Below are positions 25,301-37,409 of a stretch of 64,000 nt of DNA, piece after piece (the stretch's first letter is position 1; each line of letters begins with the position of its first letter). The translations under genes and the position numbers were made by a program. The DNA comes from Paracentrotus lividus (taxonomy: Eukaryota; Echinodermata; Echinoidea; Camarodonta; Echinidae). Location: positions 76,443,480 through 76,507,479 of the forward strand of contig CALNVZ010000174.1 in the NCBI GenBank assembly GCA_940671915.1, given 5' to 3'. The notes under the pieces were generated by a model, which saw only the letters and a program-made list of their open reading frames with translations, ran no database searches and had not been told where the DNA came from.

Positions 25301-28300
25301 TGACAAAGAAGTTAATCCTGTGTGTCATTAAAAAGGTTAATTGGTTTTATATCAAAATGACAAGATGCAACATGAATTTTTTATTTTACACCAATTGCAT
25401 ACTTTACATGCGAAAACTTTATCGGTAATTAGGGGAACATGATTATGTTTTTAAAAAGCTGCATACATGCATTAATCTCCATATCAAATAGCATTCAGCA
25501 AATTCTAAGCTTTTGTAGACATGCACATTGTTATTTTACCAAATCACAAGGAAATCTTAAGGAATGAAACTTAAATGTAGGAGATTAAATTACTATACTT
25601 GATATTGGTACAACCCTAAGAAAATCAGTTTGTTTGAAACATTCAACCCTATACCTGTATGTTTAAGATCAGAAGTATGTAAAAATTTTCACCCTGTATT
25701 TATTAAAGCAGTAGTTAGAAAAATACTGCCATCGCATTAGAAAATGAAGCAGCTCTGAAAAATGACATTTTCTGGAAAAGAGAAAAATGTATCCTTCATT
25801 TAATACATTGATGCCAATGGAATCTCAAAATGTCTTAATACCTTAAATATATAGCTGAATAAACTTTCATATAAATGAAACTTGGCCATAATAAAGTTGG
25901 TACTAAATGAAATAAAACATCCAAGACTCAAAATTGTCATTTTCAGACTTGCTTCCTTTTGTCAACATATCATGTTGTGCAGGGCCTGCTGGGAGAACAG
26001 AACTGAAATGGCTACCCTGGGTAAATAAAACGATATTATCATTTGTTATTATTTATTGTTTGTCATGGGACGGCAGAATAAATATATACATTCCCAATTT
26101 TGAAATTTGGCACCCTTTTTTTTCAATGTGTCAACAGTTATTTTCATTTTCAATAACATGTACATGTACATGTACAATATCCATCATGCATTGTTTACAT
26201 ACTTCTGTACGTATTAGTGCCTACATTGTAATTGTAATTTTACAAAAAGTATAAACCTACATGTACAGCTCAAGAATTTTTGTATGAAAGTCAAGTAATA
26301 CACACAGAGCAGGAGGAATTGCATTATCAATGTTTAGACCATGCATCCATGACAACAAACAATATTCATGCCATTATTCTTTAAATAGCCGGCTAGAAAG
26401 TGAGTCAGTACCACCTTGCTTCCAATGCACCAGACAATCAGCATGGTTACAGGTAAAAGATGAGGTAATACACAAACCAACATGCACCGGGTAATCAGAT
26501 AGGAATTCTACATTGATGGCAAGTTTAGTGTTCAAACACTCAAAAGAACTTTTAATAATCGATGACGGTTGGATTTTTTTTGTAACAAGTCTGATGTGAA
26601 ATTAGACAGGAACAGAAAACTACACAATGTAGTCAATCTTGTGATAAAAAGGTTTTGTAATCATCCCAAGTTCCAATCTTCTGGATGACAATTGACTTTC
26701 TAAATGTTCACAGATGAATTGGGGGTTTTCACTCAAGTTTATACAATTTGTACATACATGTGTAAGTTTGCACACAACTTGCTATCAACGACTCTCCCTC
26801 TCAAAATAGGCTTTATTTGTGATTACAAAAATGATCACATGTGCTTGAAAAACCCTGCTCCATATGCCTACATTGTACATGTACATGTACATACTTAAAA
26901 CCAAACAACAATCATCTTGTCTCTAAAAGATGCATGCAACTTGAGAAGCTTTACAGACTTTGTCCTGTTTTGCGGCGGTCACAACCCGCTGTACCTTCAA
27001 CGTGCAACTCCCTACGATGGATTTCGTAGAAAAATTGTGCAGCGCAGGTACCTCGCAGGCACGTTGCATGTACGACATGCAGGAAGTTTTTCCAATACCC
27101 TTAATACAGAAACACAAGAATCGCAGAAATTGACCAACGACCTGTGCATGCATTGTGCATGCAACGCAGGCTACGTTGCATGCATGTGCCCCGTAGCCTA
27201 CAACGAGTTGTGACCGCCGCATAAAGTATCTACATTTACAATGTATACAGTGTACTTGATAAATGACAAGTTACATAGGCCAGCAATTAACTTCACTTCA
27301 AGAGTTTATCATCCCTGTACGATGTAATGAACTGTCTACTAAACCAACTACAGACACATCCCAGTTCATATCTCACCTTTGATTTTCTCTTCTAGACACG
27401 CATCAAGCTCCTTTTCTTTTGTAAGGGCAACCTCAGATATTTCAGGAGCATTTTGGAAAGTCACAATCTCAATGCTCATGTTATCACGACTTCCCTGTCA
27501 AAGACAAAAAAAAACATAGGTTTGATGATATATCGACCACACAATGATATAATTAATATTCTTCTGAAAAAATGACACTTTATGGAAATTACATTACATA
27601 ACACATACATGTAGGAGAGCAGCTTGAAGGTGATGTCACATAATCAAATTTTTAAATATTCATTATTTCATATTTTTTTCAATTTTCTTCAAACCTTCAC
27701 TCATATTTTTCTTTTCTTTTTTTTTTTCTTAAACCCATAGAAAGAAAAAAAAAATGGAAAAACTTTTAAATATTGAGCAATAAAAAACTTCCATGTGATT
27801 TTAAAAATTGCAGAAGAAAATCTTTTTTTCTAGTTTTAATAAAACACTACAAGGTTGTGATTAATCTTCTTACTAAAAAAAATGTTTCCACTTGTATGAT
27901 TTTATTTGATACAGACAATTTTAAGGGAGTTTTAAACAGAGCATGCAAACAATTTGCAAATGATGCAAATGTTGAAAACAATTGATTTCATTTTGACTGT
28001 CCAGCGAAATAACTTGTCATAAATATATATATATCAGAACTCTGTACGTCAAATTTTAAAACTGTACATGTACAGTCAACCTTGCCTACATGTAATTCGA
28101 ACATGCATTTTAAAAGTCAAGTAATCATTGACCAGGTTTATACAGTAGCAGGCCTTTTCAAGTAATCATCCCTTTGTTGTGTTTTACCCTTCATATCAAA
28201 GTTGAAGCTACATGTATATTATAGTACAGTTGGTTGACTGTAATAATACAATAAATATGGTGTGCATTGTTTAATACAAAAATTTACATGAATGTTCATG

Positions 28301-30318
28301 GTTACGAAAACAGTGACATGCTGCTATCCCCCAGCAGCATGTACTGTACGTGTACACACTATGCTACATGTATGTTATGATATCTCTCCTGAGAGATGGA
28401 CGGAGGCCAGTGTTTGCCTGACAGCCTAGTCCTGCCCTATATATAACCAATGACTCACCCTAACCATTATGCCAATCAGCTTTAATATGCTCACATATCC
28501 ATCTGCCATCTGAGGCTGAGCTCATCACAAGATCCGAGCCAAAAAGGGCTCAGTACCTGACAACCGGTGAAACACTTAAAGTGTCTGACCTTACATGTAT
28601 ATCCTAGGAGACTCTAAGCTGAGTCTTCAAGCTTGATTGATTAAAATGTCTACAAAGAGTACTCTTCATTCTTTAAGCTTGGATGATAATGTACATGCAT
28701 ATGCACACCTTTGTACATACATGTACATCATTCATTCTGCATAATGTATCAAGCTAAACAAATTTCCAATTTTGAACTAGGTTTTGAAATTTGCAAGGGC
28801 AATGTTTGTGATGTTTTAATTACTACATGTACATGTACATTTTTTCATGTCTCTATTTTCGCGGATGGTTGAACGAGCTACTTTCACCCATTTATTGACC
28901 TCTGTGACCTTTGACCCCATGACTCCAAAATTAAATCAGATAAATTTCACACTAATATACACACATGTACCAAGTTTGAAGATGATTAGTGAAATGGTTC
29001 TAGAGTTATTGTGAGAACGAACTATTTTTCCTACTTATTGACCTCTGTGACCTTTGACCTTTGACCTTGTGACCCCAAAATCTAATCAGATCATTGTCAC
29101 CCCAGTATGTACACATGTACTAAGAATGAAGATGATCCGTCAACGGTTCTTAAGTTATCATGAGAACTAAAGTGGGACGGACGTACAACCTGAAAACATA
29201 ATGCCTCCGGCGGAGACATAAAAACTGTATGCTATCAATGTAGCCTCATCACAAAATGGGGACACTAATCTCTAGGCAAATTTATGAACATAACCTGGAG
29301 TACACTGTACTTAAACCGACTTATGTACTATCATGTCAATGACTAATAGGTGGTTTGTGACTGACTGTATAGGAAATCAGAAATTTTATATGACGAGTTT
29401 TTGTCATAACAGGGCATTCAAGGGATGACTATATAATGTAATTAACACATCAAATAATTCACATACCTTCTGTAAACAAGTCTCGATGACAGTGTTGCAG
29501 ATCTCCTCCAACTGGTCCGTAATAGCTAATCTTGAACGTATAAACAGGCAGAGTTCTTCATTTGACATCACATCCCATATTCCATCACATGCCAAAATGA
29601 TGAACTCATCATCATCTGTTCTTTCAAAGACTGTCACTTCAGGCTCTGGTGAAACAAGCTGTTCTGTAGGTGGTTTGTCAGGATTATTCTTGTAGTCGTA
29701 ATCACCAAGGGCTCTTGAAACTGCTAAAGATCCATTCACACGCTCAATCATCACACTACCACCTGCATCCTCTATCCTCTTCATTTCCTTTGGCCTTCCA
29801 GGCTTGTGGTCTTCTGTACTGAAGGCTGGTTTATTCTGGCCTTTTCTTGATAGCACTGCCCTCGAATCACCACAGTTGGCAAAGAATAAATGCTTTGGAG
29901 AAATAATTACTCCTACAGCAGTTGATCCACTCTTATCTGAACTATCTGTCTTTGCAAAATCAGTTCTCATCTTTGAGTCTATTGAAAGGAACCCAGTCCT
30001 AATACCCTCCTTAACTGCTTCGGTAGATGGACTAAATTTACCATCTACCTTGGAGGAGCCCAGAAACTCTGGGTTGGAAGTAATTTCATGAAGTATGTGC
30101 TCTGAGCAATGCTTGGCAACCTTTGACCCTGCATGACCATCAAACACTGCAAAAAAGGACCAGTCCTTGAGTCCGTGTGGTAAACCTGTGACTGCAGAGT
30201 GTGCATCCTCCATCTCTACCCTCCAACCTTGCATACTACTAAGGCCATAGCGTAGCCCATTCCCGGACCCACGTTCCACCTCTTTCTCAGTGTTTGGCTT
30301 TTCTAGAAATGCCCCCAT
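22317..30318 (-). CDS. PPM1A/PPM1B-like: Protein phosphatase, Mg2+/Mn2+-dependent, PPM1A/PPM1B type (four coding exons, complete)
   Basis: This is a PP2C-family Ser/Thr phosphatase. Vertebrate PPM1A and PPM1B dephosphorylate signalling kinases and SMADs in cytosol and nucleus. Exons in order: 30318-29467, 27494-27377, 24161-24056 and 22413-22317, with AG/GT borders. Intron phases are 0, 1 and 2, and the joined frame gives 390 residues (human PPM1A has 382). The start MGAFLEKP matches the family N-terminus and its myristoylatable glycine. Metal-centre residues are intact: R33, E37 and D38 in [11 protein letters not shown]60 in FDGHAG, CGDSRA, the aspartate of [10 protein letters not shown], and GSRDNMS opening exon 2. 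Exon 3 encodes the C-terminal helical domain ending in [13 protein letters not shown]. Exon 4 gives [10 protein letters not shown] and a lysine-rich tail ending SPNAK. The gene is a single PPM1A/B ancestor-like type, and I cannot assign A or B. Upstream non-coding exons were not identified. Confidence 0.95.
26969..27227. mobile_element. Small inverted-repeat element in a PPM1 intron
   Basis: The left end TGCGGCGGTCACAACCCG and the right end CGAGTTGTGACCGCCGCA are inverted repeats about 240 bases apart. The interior contains several GCATGCA palindromes. The overlapping 98- and 99-residue open frames on the two strands are repeat artefacts. Confidence 0.65.
27520..27740. mobile_element. 3' half of the palindromic TTAA MITE, next to the PPM1 exon 2 acceptor
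   Basis: The sequence GTTTGATGATATATCGACC, then ATGACACTTTATGG and CTTCAAACCTTCACTCATA matches the right half of the complete MITE at 33790-34287. The terminal TTAA is lost. The fragment ends about 25 bases from the 3' splice site of PPM1 exon 2 (27494, - strand), so it may contribute the branch-point region. Confidence 0.7.
28850..29220. repeat. Interspersed repeat with TGACCTTTGACC half-sites (two units)
   Basis: Two units share TTATTGACCTCTGTGACCTTTGACC, AAGTTTGAAGATGAT-type and GTTATTGTGAGAAC-type phrases, with starts about 135-170 bases apart. The second ends in GGGACGGACGTACAACCTGA followed by ATGCCTCCGGCGGAGACATAAAA. It lies in PPM1 intron 1. The 29041-29075 section has three consecutive TGACC(T/C)-type hexamers. 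Confidence 0.6.
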
Positions 30319-30600
30319 GCTTGTAAATATATACTCCTCCCGAATCCGGCAAAAATGTGTTTACACTATGATGTGCAATGAGAGAATGACTTCTGTTGTG
30401 CACGGTAACTTTGTCATCACAGTTGTCACAGTCGCCAGTGAAAGGTATTTCCTGTGGTCATTGTCGCGTCGTGTTCTGTCACATTTATCTCTTACTCATC
30501 TCACGCGACGCTTACGACTCATAGCGTTGCAGTAATGAGGTCACTCAATACACAATGTAGCAGATAACTTCGATCAATGTGGGATGGACTATTCTGTGAC
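30319..30600 (-). promoter_or_regulatory. Probable 5' UTR / promoter region of the PPM1-type gene
   Basis: This is the sequence directly upstream of the start codon at 30318. It is richer in CG dinucleotides than its surroundings (for example around 30465-30520), as expected near an animal promoter. A TATATAT stretch lies only about 15 bases before the ATG and is not placed like a TATA box. A non-coding first exon may lie here, but I cannot define it. Confidence 0.3.
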
Positions 30601-31170
30601 AAAAAAAAAGAAAAAAGAAAGACCAAGATCATAATGAGGCATCAATTAAAGCAAATTATGTAGCTACCTGTTTCTAAACATATCACAACGCTTACGCATA
30701 CATATACAATATGAAAAGTTACGGTAGGATTGTGACCCCCTTCAGCTGTCAATCACATGAAAATTGACATGATAGTGTGCAATGTAATCTATCAAAATAT
30801 ATTGTTATTATTTTCTGAAATAATCGCTATTTATTGTATTTGTATTAATTATACTAAATCATTGCATGAAATCACACTTTTTGCTCAGATTTTACTAAAC
30901 GATTTACCTAGAATACTAATATTAGGTGTAAATCATGTTTTTTTTCTTTTGCATTCCCAACAACTGGGGGAAAAAAAATCCTGTATCATAATTGATTTCT
31001 TTATAATCTCAGATGTATTTTTGTTTTATGGATTTCCTAAATGTAGTAGATTTTTTTTTAATGTTTTGGTTGTTTTTTGTTGTTTTTTTCACAAAACTTA
31101 TTATAGAACCTTACCCTTCTTATAGAATCTATTATATAACTCATGCTAAGAATGTTGAATAATCCTGTCC
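30601..31170. other. Intergenic, no gene seen
   Basis: The stretch is AT-rich, with several T-runs. The 122-residue open frame at 30757-31125 is hydrophobic and low-complexity (F, I, L, C from T-rich DNA), with no domain or start context. It is treated as spurious. Confidence 0.45.
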
Positions 31171-31459
31171 TCTGATTGGTCAAAAGTCTGGTCATAGTTT
31201 TAACCAGGCCTAGCCAGGGAGGCTGAGCGTTCAATAGTCATCGTTCAATAGTCGTTTTTAATAGTCATTTTTTCAACGGCAGTCAATGGTTGATACGATC
31301 CGTGTTTTGTGCGAGCGCAGACACCGTTATATTCGCAATGCAATAAACTGATTGCTAACATTAGGTTGCTACGGACGATTGCGCAGCTCAGACGGTACAA
31401 AACTTTCAAGGCGGTTAATTTGGATTTATTTACCTTTTTTACGTGAATTTAATGCAACA
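31171..31459 (+). promoter_or_regulatory. Candidate promoter of the second Crypton-like exon
   Basis: CTGATTGGTC at about 31172 is an inverted CCAAT box. CATAGTTTTAACCAGG (31194-31209) shares GTTTTAACC with the hairpin arms beside the first Crypton-like exon (10178-10188). The GTTCAATAGTC phrase is repeated near 31230 and 31245. Promoter function is inferred from position only. Confidence 0.3.
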
Positions 31460-31689
31460 ATGGCACCGGACAGCGTTCCGCGATTCGAACTTTTGGATGA
31501 AGATCAATTGCGTGATTTAATTCATGCAGCAGATAATAAGAACACTAAAAATTCCGTGAAATTTGCCGTGAATGTTTTTGAAGAATATCTAGATCTAACG
31601 TTAGATCAGAGCTGGATCATGTTCTGCAGACTCTGAGGTTCTACGCTGGTGCTAGGCAAAAAAATTGTGAATTTTTCTTCGGTATATAA
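31460..31689 (+). pseudogene. Crypton/KIAA1958-like N-terminal exon, frameshifted
   Basis: The frame from ATG 31460 begins MAPDSVPRFELLDEDQL and carries NTKNSVKFAVNVFEEYLDL, the same arrangement as NTQKQIKYAVSIFREFC of the exon at 10565. It runs into a stop at 31636. The expected continuation, LDHVLQTLRFYAGARQKN, is in a different frame from 31612 to 31689. The intact relative has LDSALARFFVGARTKTG at this point, so there is one frameshift around 31600. A possible donor (GGTATAT, 31681) follows. This is the core-binding part of a tyrosine recombinase without its catalytic domain. It is likely a broken copy, or a sequencing indel. Confidence 0.55.
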
Positions 31690-31692
31690 AAT

Positions 31693-31859
31693 ATATAGTG
31701 ACTGCCTTAATATTCGGGGCATACATGTAGTTGTTTCTAAAAGCTCTCGGGGGCCTTCCATCCAGCTATGACCCCTCGGCAAGCCTCGGGGTCATAGCCG
31801 GATGGAAGGCCCCCTCGAGCTTTAGAAACAACTATTGCCCCTTATGGCAGTCACTATAT
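31693..31859. repeat. 167-bp near-perfect hairpin beside the Crypton-like exon
   Basis: The arms pair from ATATAGTGACTGCC (31693) with GGCAGTCACTATAT (ending 31859), through AGTTGTTTCTAAAAGCTC and GGGGGCCTTCCATCC, to a tip at GACCCC-TCGGCAAGCC-TCGGGGTC. It starts within the last codons of the frameshifted exon. The core CTCG(A/G)GGGCC is shared with the hairpin at 10048-10217. Confidence 0.85.
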
Positions 31860-32575
31860 CTATACTACAGCAGATTCCATTTAACCCTACCTACATGTAG
31901 GCCAGGAGGGGGCCTGGGAAGCCCCCCTCGACATTTCGCACAATATTTTTGTAACATGAAAGGCTTTCGCTGTGATATTTTGTGACATTTTCCTCCAAGT
32001 CTCCGGCATTTTTATGACCAAATTTGCGACGCCTGGATACCCCACTCATGAGTTGCACATAATTTTGTACCTGTGCTTCAGACTAAAATTGCTCAAAAAC
32101 GTGGTTCCAAATTTTCATGTACAAAGTCAATTGATACAAAATGTGGTTCCAGCTAAAATTCATAAATGAGTGATTATTTTGCTTAAAATTATTGATATTG
32201 ATAACAGCCATTTAATTTGATGCTATGACTGATCTAATGTCACCAACAAATTTTGTTGAAAAAAAGGTTGAAAAACAAACAAATACATAGAAAAAAACAG
32301 TATGTGTATAAGAAATTGATCTAAAAATCGCAATTTTGTTCAAAAAATTTGCCAAGAACACCAGAAAGGGTTTCTAGACCTAATTAGCACATTCAGAGCT
32401 TTATTTAAGGAGTAATGAGCTAAATGCATGGTTTAATATAGTACTTACACATAAATTAGCATAATTAACTAAAAGCAATTTTTATGAAAAAATAACTATA
32501 CAATTTTGTAGATTACAATGTAGGCCGTGGGCAAAGTGCAAGTCAATTTTTGGCGCAATCACTGATCGCTGATCA
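31860..32575. other. Intergenic, no gene seen
   Basis: This is AT-rich, non-repetitive sequence by eye. No exon, domain or element border is recognised. Confidence 0.45.
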
Positions 32576-32988
32576 TTAAGGCGGGCTCACACTATGCGAC
32601 TTGCTGCGGTGCGATTTTTTAAACAAATGGAAGTTTGCATTATTAATGTGACATTTGAAACATGAAAAGTTCTCTTATGAGATGTAAAAAATTGTAAAGG
32701 AACAATTTAATCAAAATTTTGTTCCAATGCGAGTCTTTAATTAGGAGTAAAGGTCGATTTTTCTAAAAATCGCAAGACCGCAGTGACGTCACTGCGATTT
32801 GGAAACAATTAGATTTTATACATAGAAGGGGGTTCGCAATCGCCTTGAAATTCAATTTCGATGTTCATAGGAATACCCACAACTTTGTACATTATAAATT
32901 TCCTTGTTTAAATGTTTGTATCAAATAATATTAAAGTTTTCCTGAAAAATCGCACCGCAACAAGTCGCATAGTGTGAGCCCGCCTTTA
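32576..32988. mobile_element. Harbinger-like MITE (TTA target duplication)
   Basis: The terminal inverted repeats AGGCGGGCTCACACTATGCG (32579) and CGCATAGTGTGAGCCCGCCT (ending 32985) are perfect over at least 20 bases. They are flanked by TTA on both sides (32576-32578 and 32986-32988). A three-base TTA/TAA duplication is typical of PIF/Harbinger transposition. The 407-bp interior has no coding potential, so it is non-autonomous. Confidence 0.8.
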
Positions 32989-33094
32989 GGGTTAACGCTC
33001 AACTGAGTTGCAGTAGCCAAAAGCAATTGGATTCAAATAGTTTAGATAAGATTATATCCTCATACTGTTCCATACATGATTTACCTAATATATG

Positions 33095-34725
33095 TATACC
33101 CAGGGCTCAACATTAAGGGGCGCCCGGGGCGCCTATTTCACCTACCAGGACCCTCAAATCAGAGGAATTATCAAAAAGTAGTTGCCCGAATTGACCCTCA
33201 GAATTTTTTGCAGGCATAGTAAAATTTGGAATGTAACACTATGTAGGTATTAAAATATTTGCTGACTATTTCAAACACCAAAATGTGATATTAAAACTAA
33301 TTTCAAGTAAAATATCAGAGCAGAAATTATCCTGATATTTTTTAACCGCCGATTGACTGTGTCCAGTCCCATGTGTGCTAATTGGTGTAGAGTGACACTT
33401 TTTGAAGTTTTTGCTCATGGTTTTTAAGGTTAAAATTTGGTCTTGGGTGTCCAGTTTTCAAAGAATGAGCATTAGAAAATATGATCTTGAAACCTATTAC
33501 CCCAGTAACATCTGAAATTTAGTTTTCAAAAAAGGTAAAAAAAGATCGATTTTTGAAAGTTTTTCCTGCAGTGTTTGTAGCATGAACTGTGTTGCATGCC
33601 TCCCAGATGTCTTGGGGCATAATCTGGCAGAGAGAGCCTCGGGCAGCAGGTGCATTTCAGAAGTTCTAAACTTGGAAGGGGCTTACTTTTATCCTCTTTA
33701 AAAGTGATGCAGTGATTGTCTGATGAAATCCATTATCTTAGCATACTTTGGGTGAAATGGTGGATGATTTTTTTTTTTTTTTTAATTAAAGGGGAAGTTC
33801 ACCTTGGAATTTTATTGGTCTTAAAAAATGAAGAAAAATAATAGAAAAATATTAGTGAAAGTTTGAAGAAAATCGACCAAAAAATAGCTAAGTTATGAAT
33901 ATGTAAAGTTTTGATTCTGTGACGTCACGTGCGAGCAGCTCTCCCATTGGTTGTGTATGTAAATTCCATAAATTTGTCTTTTTGTCATGGTTCTTGATAA
34001 AGGAATGGGTCAATTTGATATAGTCGTGTATATGAACATATGTTTGATGGTATATCGACCGCACAGGTGACATAATTATTTTCTTCTGAAAAAAAATGAC
34101 ATTTTATGGAATTTACACTACATAACACATAGGAGATCTGCTCGCATGTGACGTCACAGAATCAAAACTTTGAATATTCATAACTTCATCATATTTTGGT
34201 CGATTTTCCCCAAACCTTCACTCATATTTTTCTTTTATTTTTTCTGCATTTTTTAAGACCAATAAAATTCCAGGGTGAACTTCCCCTTTAAACTAGACCA
34301 CAGAAAAAGTTCAGTATTTACCAAAGTTTTCTCATTTTTTTTTTACACATCTTTTTTGGATGTCAATTTTTCATTTCGAAAAATATGTTCATGCTTTTGA
34401 TTGCAGCATAATTAACTGACAGCATACATTTGATGATAATTGGTGTATGAATTATGAATAGGAAAAAAAATGAAATGAAGAAAAGTGCTCATCAGTAACT
34501 CCCAGTCCTGAACACATTTTTTTTCCCTCTCTCTCACACACCAACTCAACTGCCTCCTGCATGCTCTACAAAAAAGGGGAAACATTGTTCTTTTGTTTTA
34601 TTATCTTCTTTTTTTTTTCGGGCAACCAGATTATTGATTCGGGCTCCCAAATTTTGAAAATATGGATATTTGGTTGCCCGGCAGGGCAACCAAAAAAAAA
34701 TGTTAGTGTTGAGCGTTGGTATACC
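33095..34725. mobile_element. TA-flanked element (CCCAGGGCTCAACATTAA ends) interrupted by a MITE
   Basis: The left end reads TACCCAGGGCTCAACATTAA and the right end reads TTAGTGTTGAGCGTTGGTA, roughly inverted with TA outside. GGGCAACC-type phrases lie inside both ends. The palindromic TTAA MITE at 33790-34287 was inserted into it later. A short relative lies at 5609-5930. Confidence 0.5.
33786..34291. mobile_element. Complete palindromic TTAA MITE (reference copy)
   Basis: This is a 498-bp element with terminal AGGGGAAGTTCACC (33790) and GGTGAACTTCCCCT (ending 34287). It is flanked on both sides by TTAA (33786-33789 and 34288-34291), the piggyBac-type duplication. The arms pair far inward and each carries a CRE, TGACGTCA (33920-33927 and 34149-34156), next to GCGAGCAGCTCT-like sequence. 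No protein is encoded. Confidence 0.85.
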
Positions 34726-37369
34726 ACAATTTTTAATGAAATTTTGAATAAATATCGAAAAGCCTTGTCAAATTGAGAACACTTCCATCTCGCTCAAGCT
34801 TTCCATTCATGGATACAGACATACATACAATGTAGATGTGAATCGGGCCTCTGTGCTGCTGTGCAAGGCACAGAAACATGCTGTAGAACTAAAGTTATTG
34901 TTGGGACTTCAAGTGATCAGAATATATGCTACTTTTTTTTTATCCTTTCTCAGCAATTTGCAATTTCCTGTAAATTCCTTTATGGTACAGTATGTACAAT
35001 TCAGTTTAAATGGGATTTAAAAAAAAAAAATTTCCATTATGACCACAAATCAAGATGCTTTGTCTGATGATTTAAAACCCCTTGAAGAAAAAAAGACAAA
35101 TGCAAAGTGCCTCTGACTCCACCCTTTTACATTGCCCTTTGTATACCTTGACCATAACCGTGACCTTGCAATGGCACATTATGGTATGTTGTAAAGTCAT
35201 CGAGTATAATCTACACACTCGTAATTATCAATACAAGTATTGACCTGGGGCAATATTCATAAAACCTTAATAAGTCTAGTAAAGAACTACAACGTATATG
35301 GAACGTTGTTGTGAAGAAAGTCAAATTTATTATTTAAAAAAACCGTCATATACTTTCTGGCGTGTCAATGTATTCGAGTTCGTTAGCATACAGGTATTTT
35401 TCTTCACATGCTTGGCATGAGCCTATTCAACCACCACCATTTCGTTGTGTGCCCGGGAAAAGGGCGCAATTGCATGCGAAATTGGACATCTACTTTGAAC
35501 ATTAACCGATTTAATCTGTCTCGGGTCACTGCAACTTGGTCCAATGGTTTTTCTCCAAGATCTTTCTACTATCTACAATAGCTTTTTTACTCTAAATTAA
35601 ACCTGTATATTGAATTTTCTTATAAATTTTTCTCAGATAGTAGGTTTTGAATATATTCAAAACCACAATTATGAGAAGAAAAAAAAATCCCTCAAAAACA
35701 CCTGATATATCCCCCTGGACTTTAACATAATTCAATTTCATTCAAGAAGAGTGAAGATAAATTTAAAACATCAAGGATAGTGAAAGCAACAGGGCAGTTC
35801 CAAGGTAACAGAGTGACATTCAGAAGCAACTTTTCATCATTCAAAACAAATATCATCCATACTTTAATCTTTGTTTACACAGAAATTTGTTTATAGTGAT
35901 GCTCTTAATTAATGAGATAAACATGGTTACGGCGTGATGCAAAATGGACATGCATATTTGAGCAAAAAACATTTTGCTTGAACTCTGGGAACTTTAAATG
36001 GCTTTCACAATTTTGAGTTATTGATTGGATTCTAAGTTATTCTAGGTATAATATGCTACCTTGCATAAGAAAATTGGTTGAATATTTTGTTAATTATGAC
36101 TTAAAACTTGAACCCACGTCCGGTTACGGAGTGACGGTTACGGCGTGACATCTGGTTTCCCGGTCTTTTTTGTGAGGAGAAATGCATTATAAAGAAATAT
36201 TAATACCAAAGTTTGTTAGAGTAGTCCATGATAATTGCATGAAGCAAAAAAATCAGCAAAGAGAGACCAGATATAAGAATAAGTGGCATTAAAGCACCAT
36301 AGTCCCTTATGTGCAAATTTGGGTTTGATCAATTATTCCGCGCAAGAAAACTGAATCGCATAATTTTTTAACTTAAATGATTGGTTGTATTGTAAAGAAG
36401 CCTTTGTGGTAATTTCAGATCCTAATTTGCATTTTCAAAGGCACAGCACCACATTAAAAGTTTCAGCTCCATATCCTGTTTTGCTTGGAATTGCCCAACA
36501 TCAAAATACCCAGTTGATAAATAATGAATTGTACAAGTAACAAATGTTTAAAAATGAAAAATTAAGTATGCTACATCTGTAAGTTTTCTCATTGAATTTT
36601 CCCATTCCTACAATACTGTATAAGTTGTTATTTTCGTGATGACTTAATTTTTCAAATTTCGCAAGTCAGTCACCGCAAAAATTTCCACTTCTATACAAAG
36701 CTATTTATAGTAATGAAATCATCATCAAAATCGCAAAATTTTGCTCTCACGAATTTCTCCAACTAGTAAAAAATTACGAAAAATATCTGTATGCGAACAT
36801 ATTGGTTTATGTAGTATGGCTTACAGTGTGTACATGCATGTGGATAGATTTGGACAGGACATCACTCGACTATTTACTGTAGCTACACACGTAATAACAT
36901 CAAAGAAAAGTGTTTGGAAGAAATACACAGACTTCCAGGACTCCAAGCATGCTTTCAAAGAAGTAGAAGAAAATTTAGAAGATACGTGACTAGATAGCAA
37001 TCCAAGATCAAGAAAAGATTATGTGAAGATTAAAAAAATAAAACAGTGATTTCTGCCAAAGAAACAAGATCCAATATGCATTATCTTTTTAAGAAATATT
37101 GCAGCTCATTTGATTGAGCTCCTTAAATTTCTTTTTTTTTTTTTCACTTATTTTCATTTGTTCTATTCATTTTAGCTTTATTTTATTTATTTGTTGGTTT
37201 TTTTTTAAACCTCAATTGAGCACCTCAAAAGCATTTCTTCAAAATAGTTGAGGTTTTTAGCTTTGTATGGAAACTAGAGCTAGTCACTTTTTTACTTCAA
37301 CCAACAAGTTACGATTTAAAAAAAAATAAGCATCATAAATATTATCCTCTCAATCTCAGTAAGATTCTT

Positions 37370-37409
<40 letters not shown>

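Noticed and set aside
29486..30091. Open frames on the + strand across the PPM1 first coding exon
   Set aside because: They are antisense shadows of a well-supported phosphatase exon.
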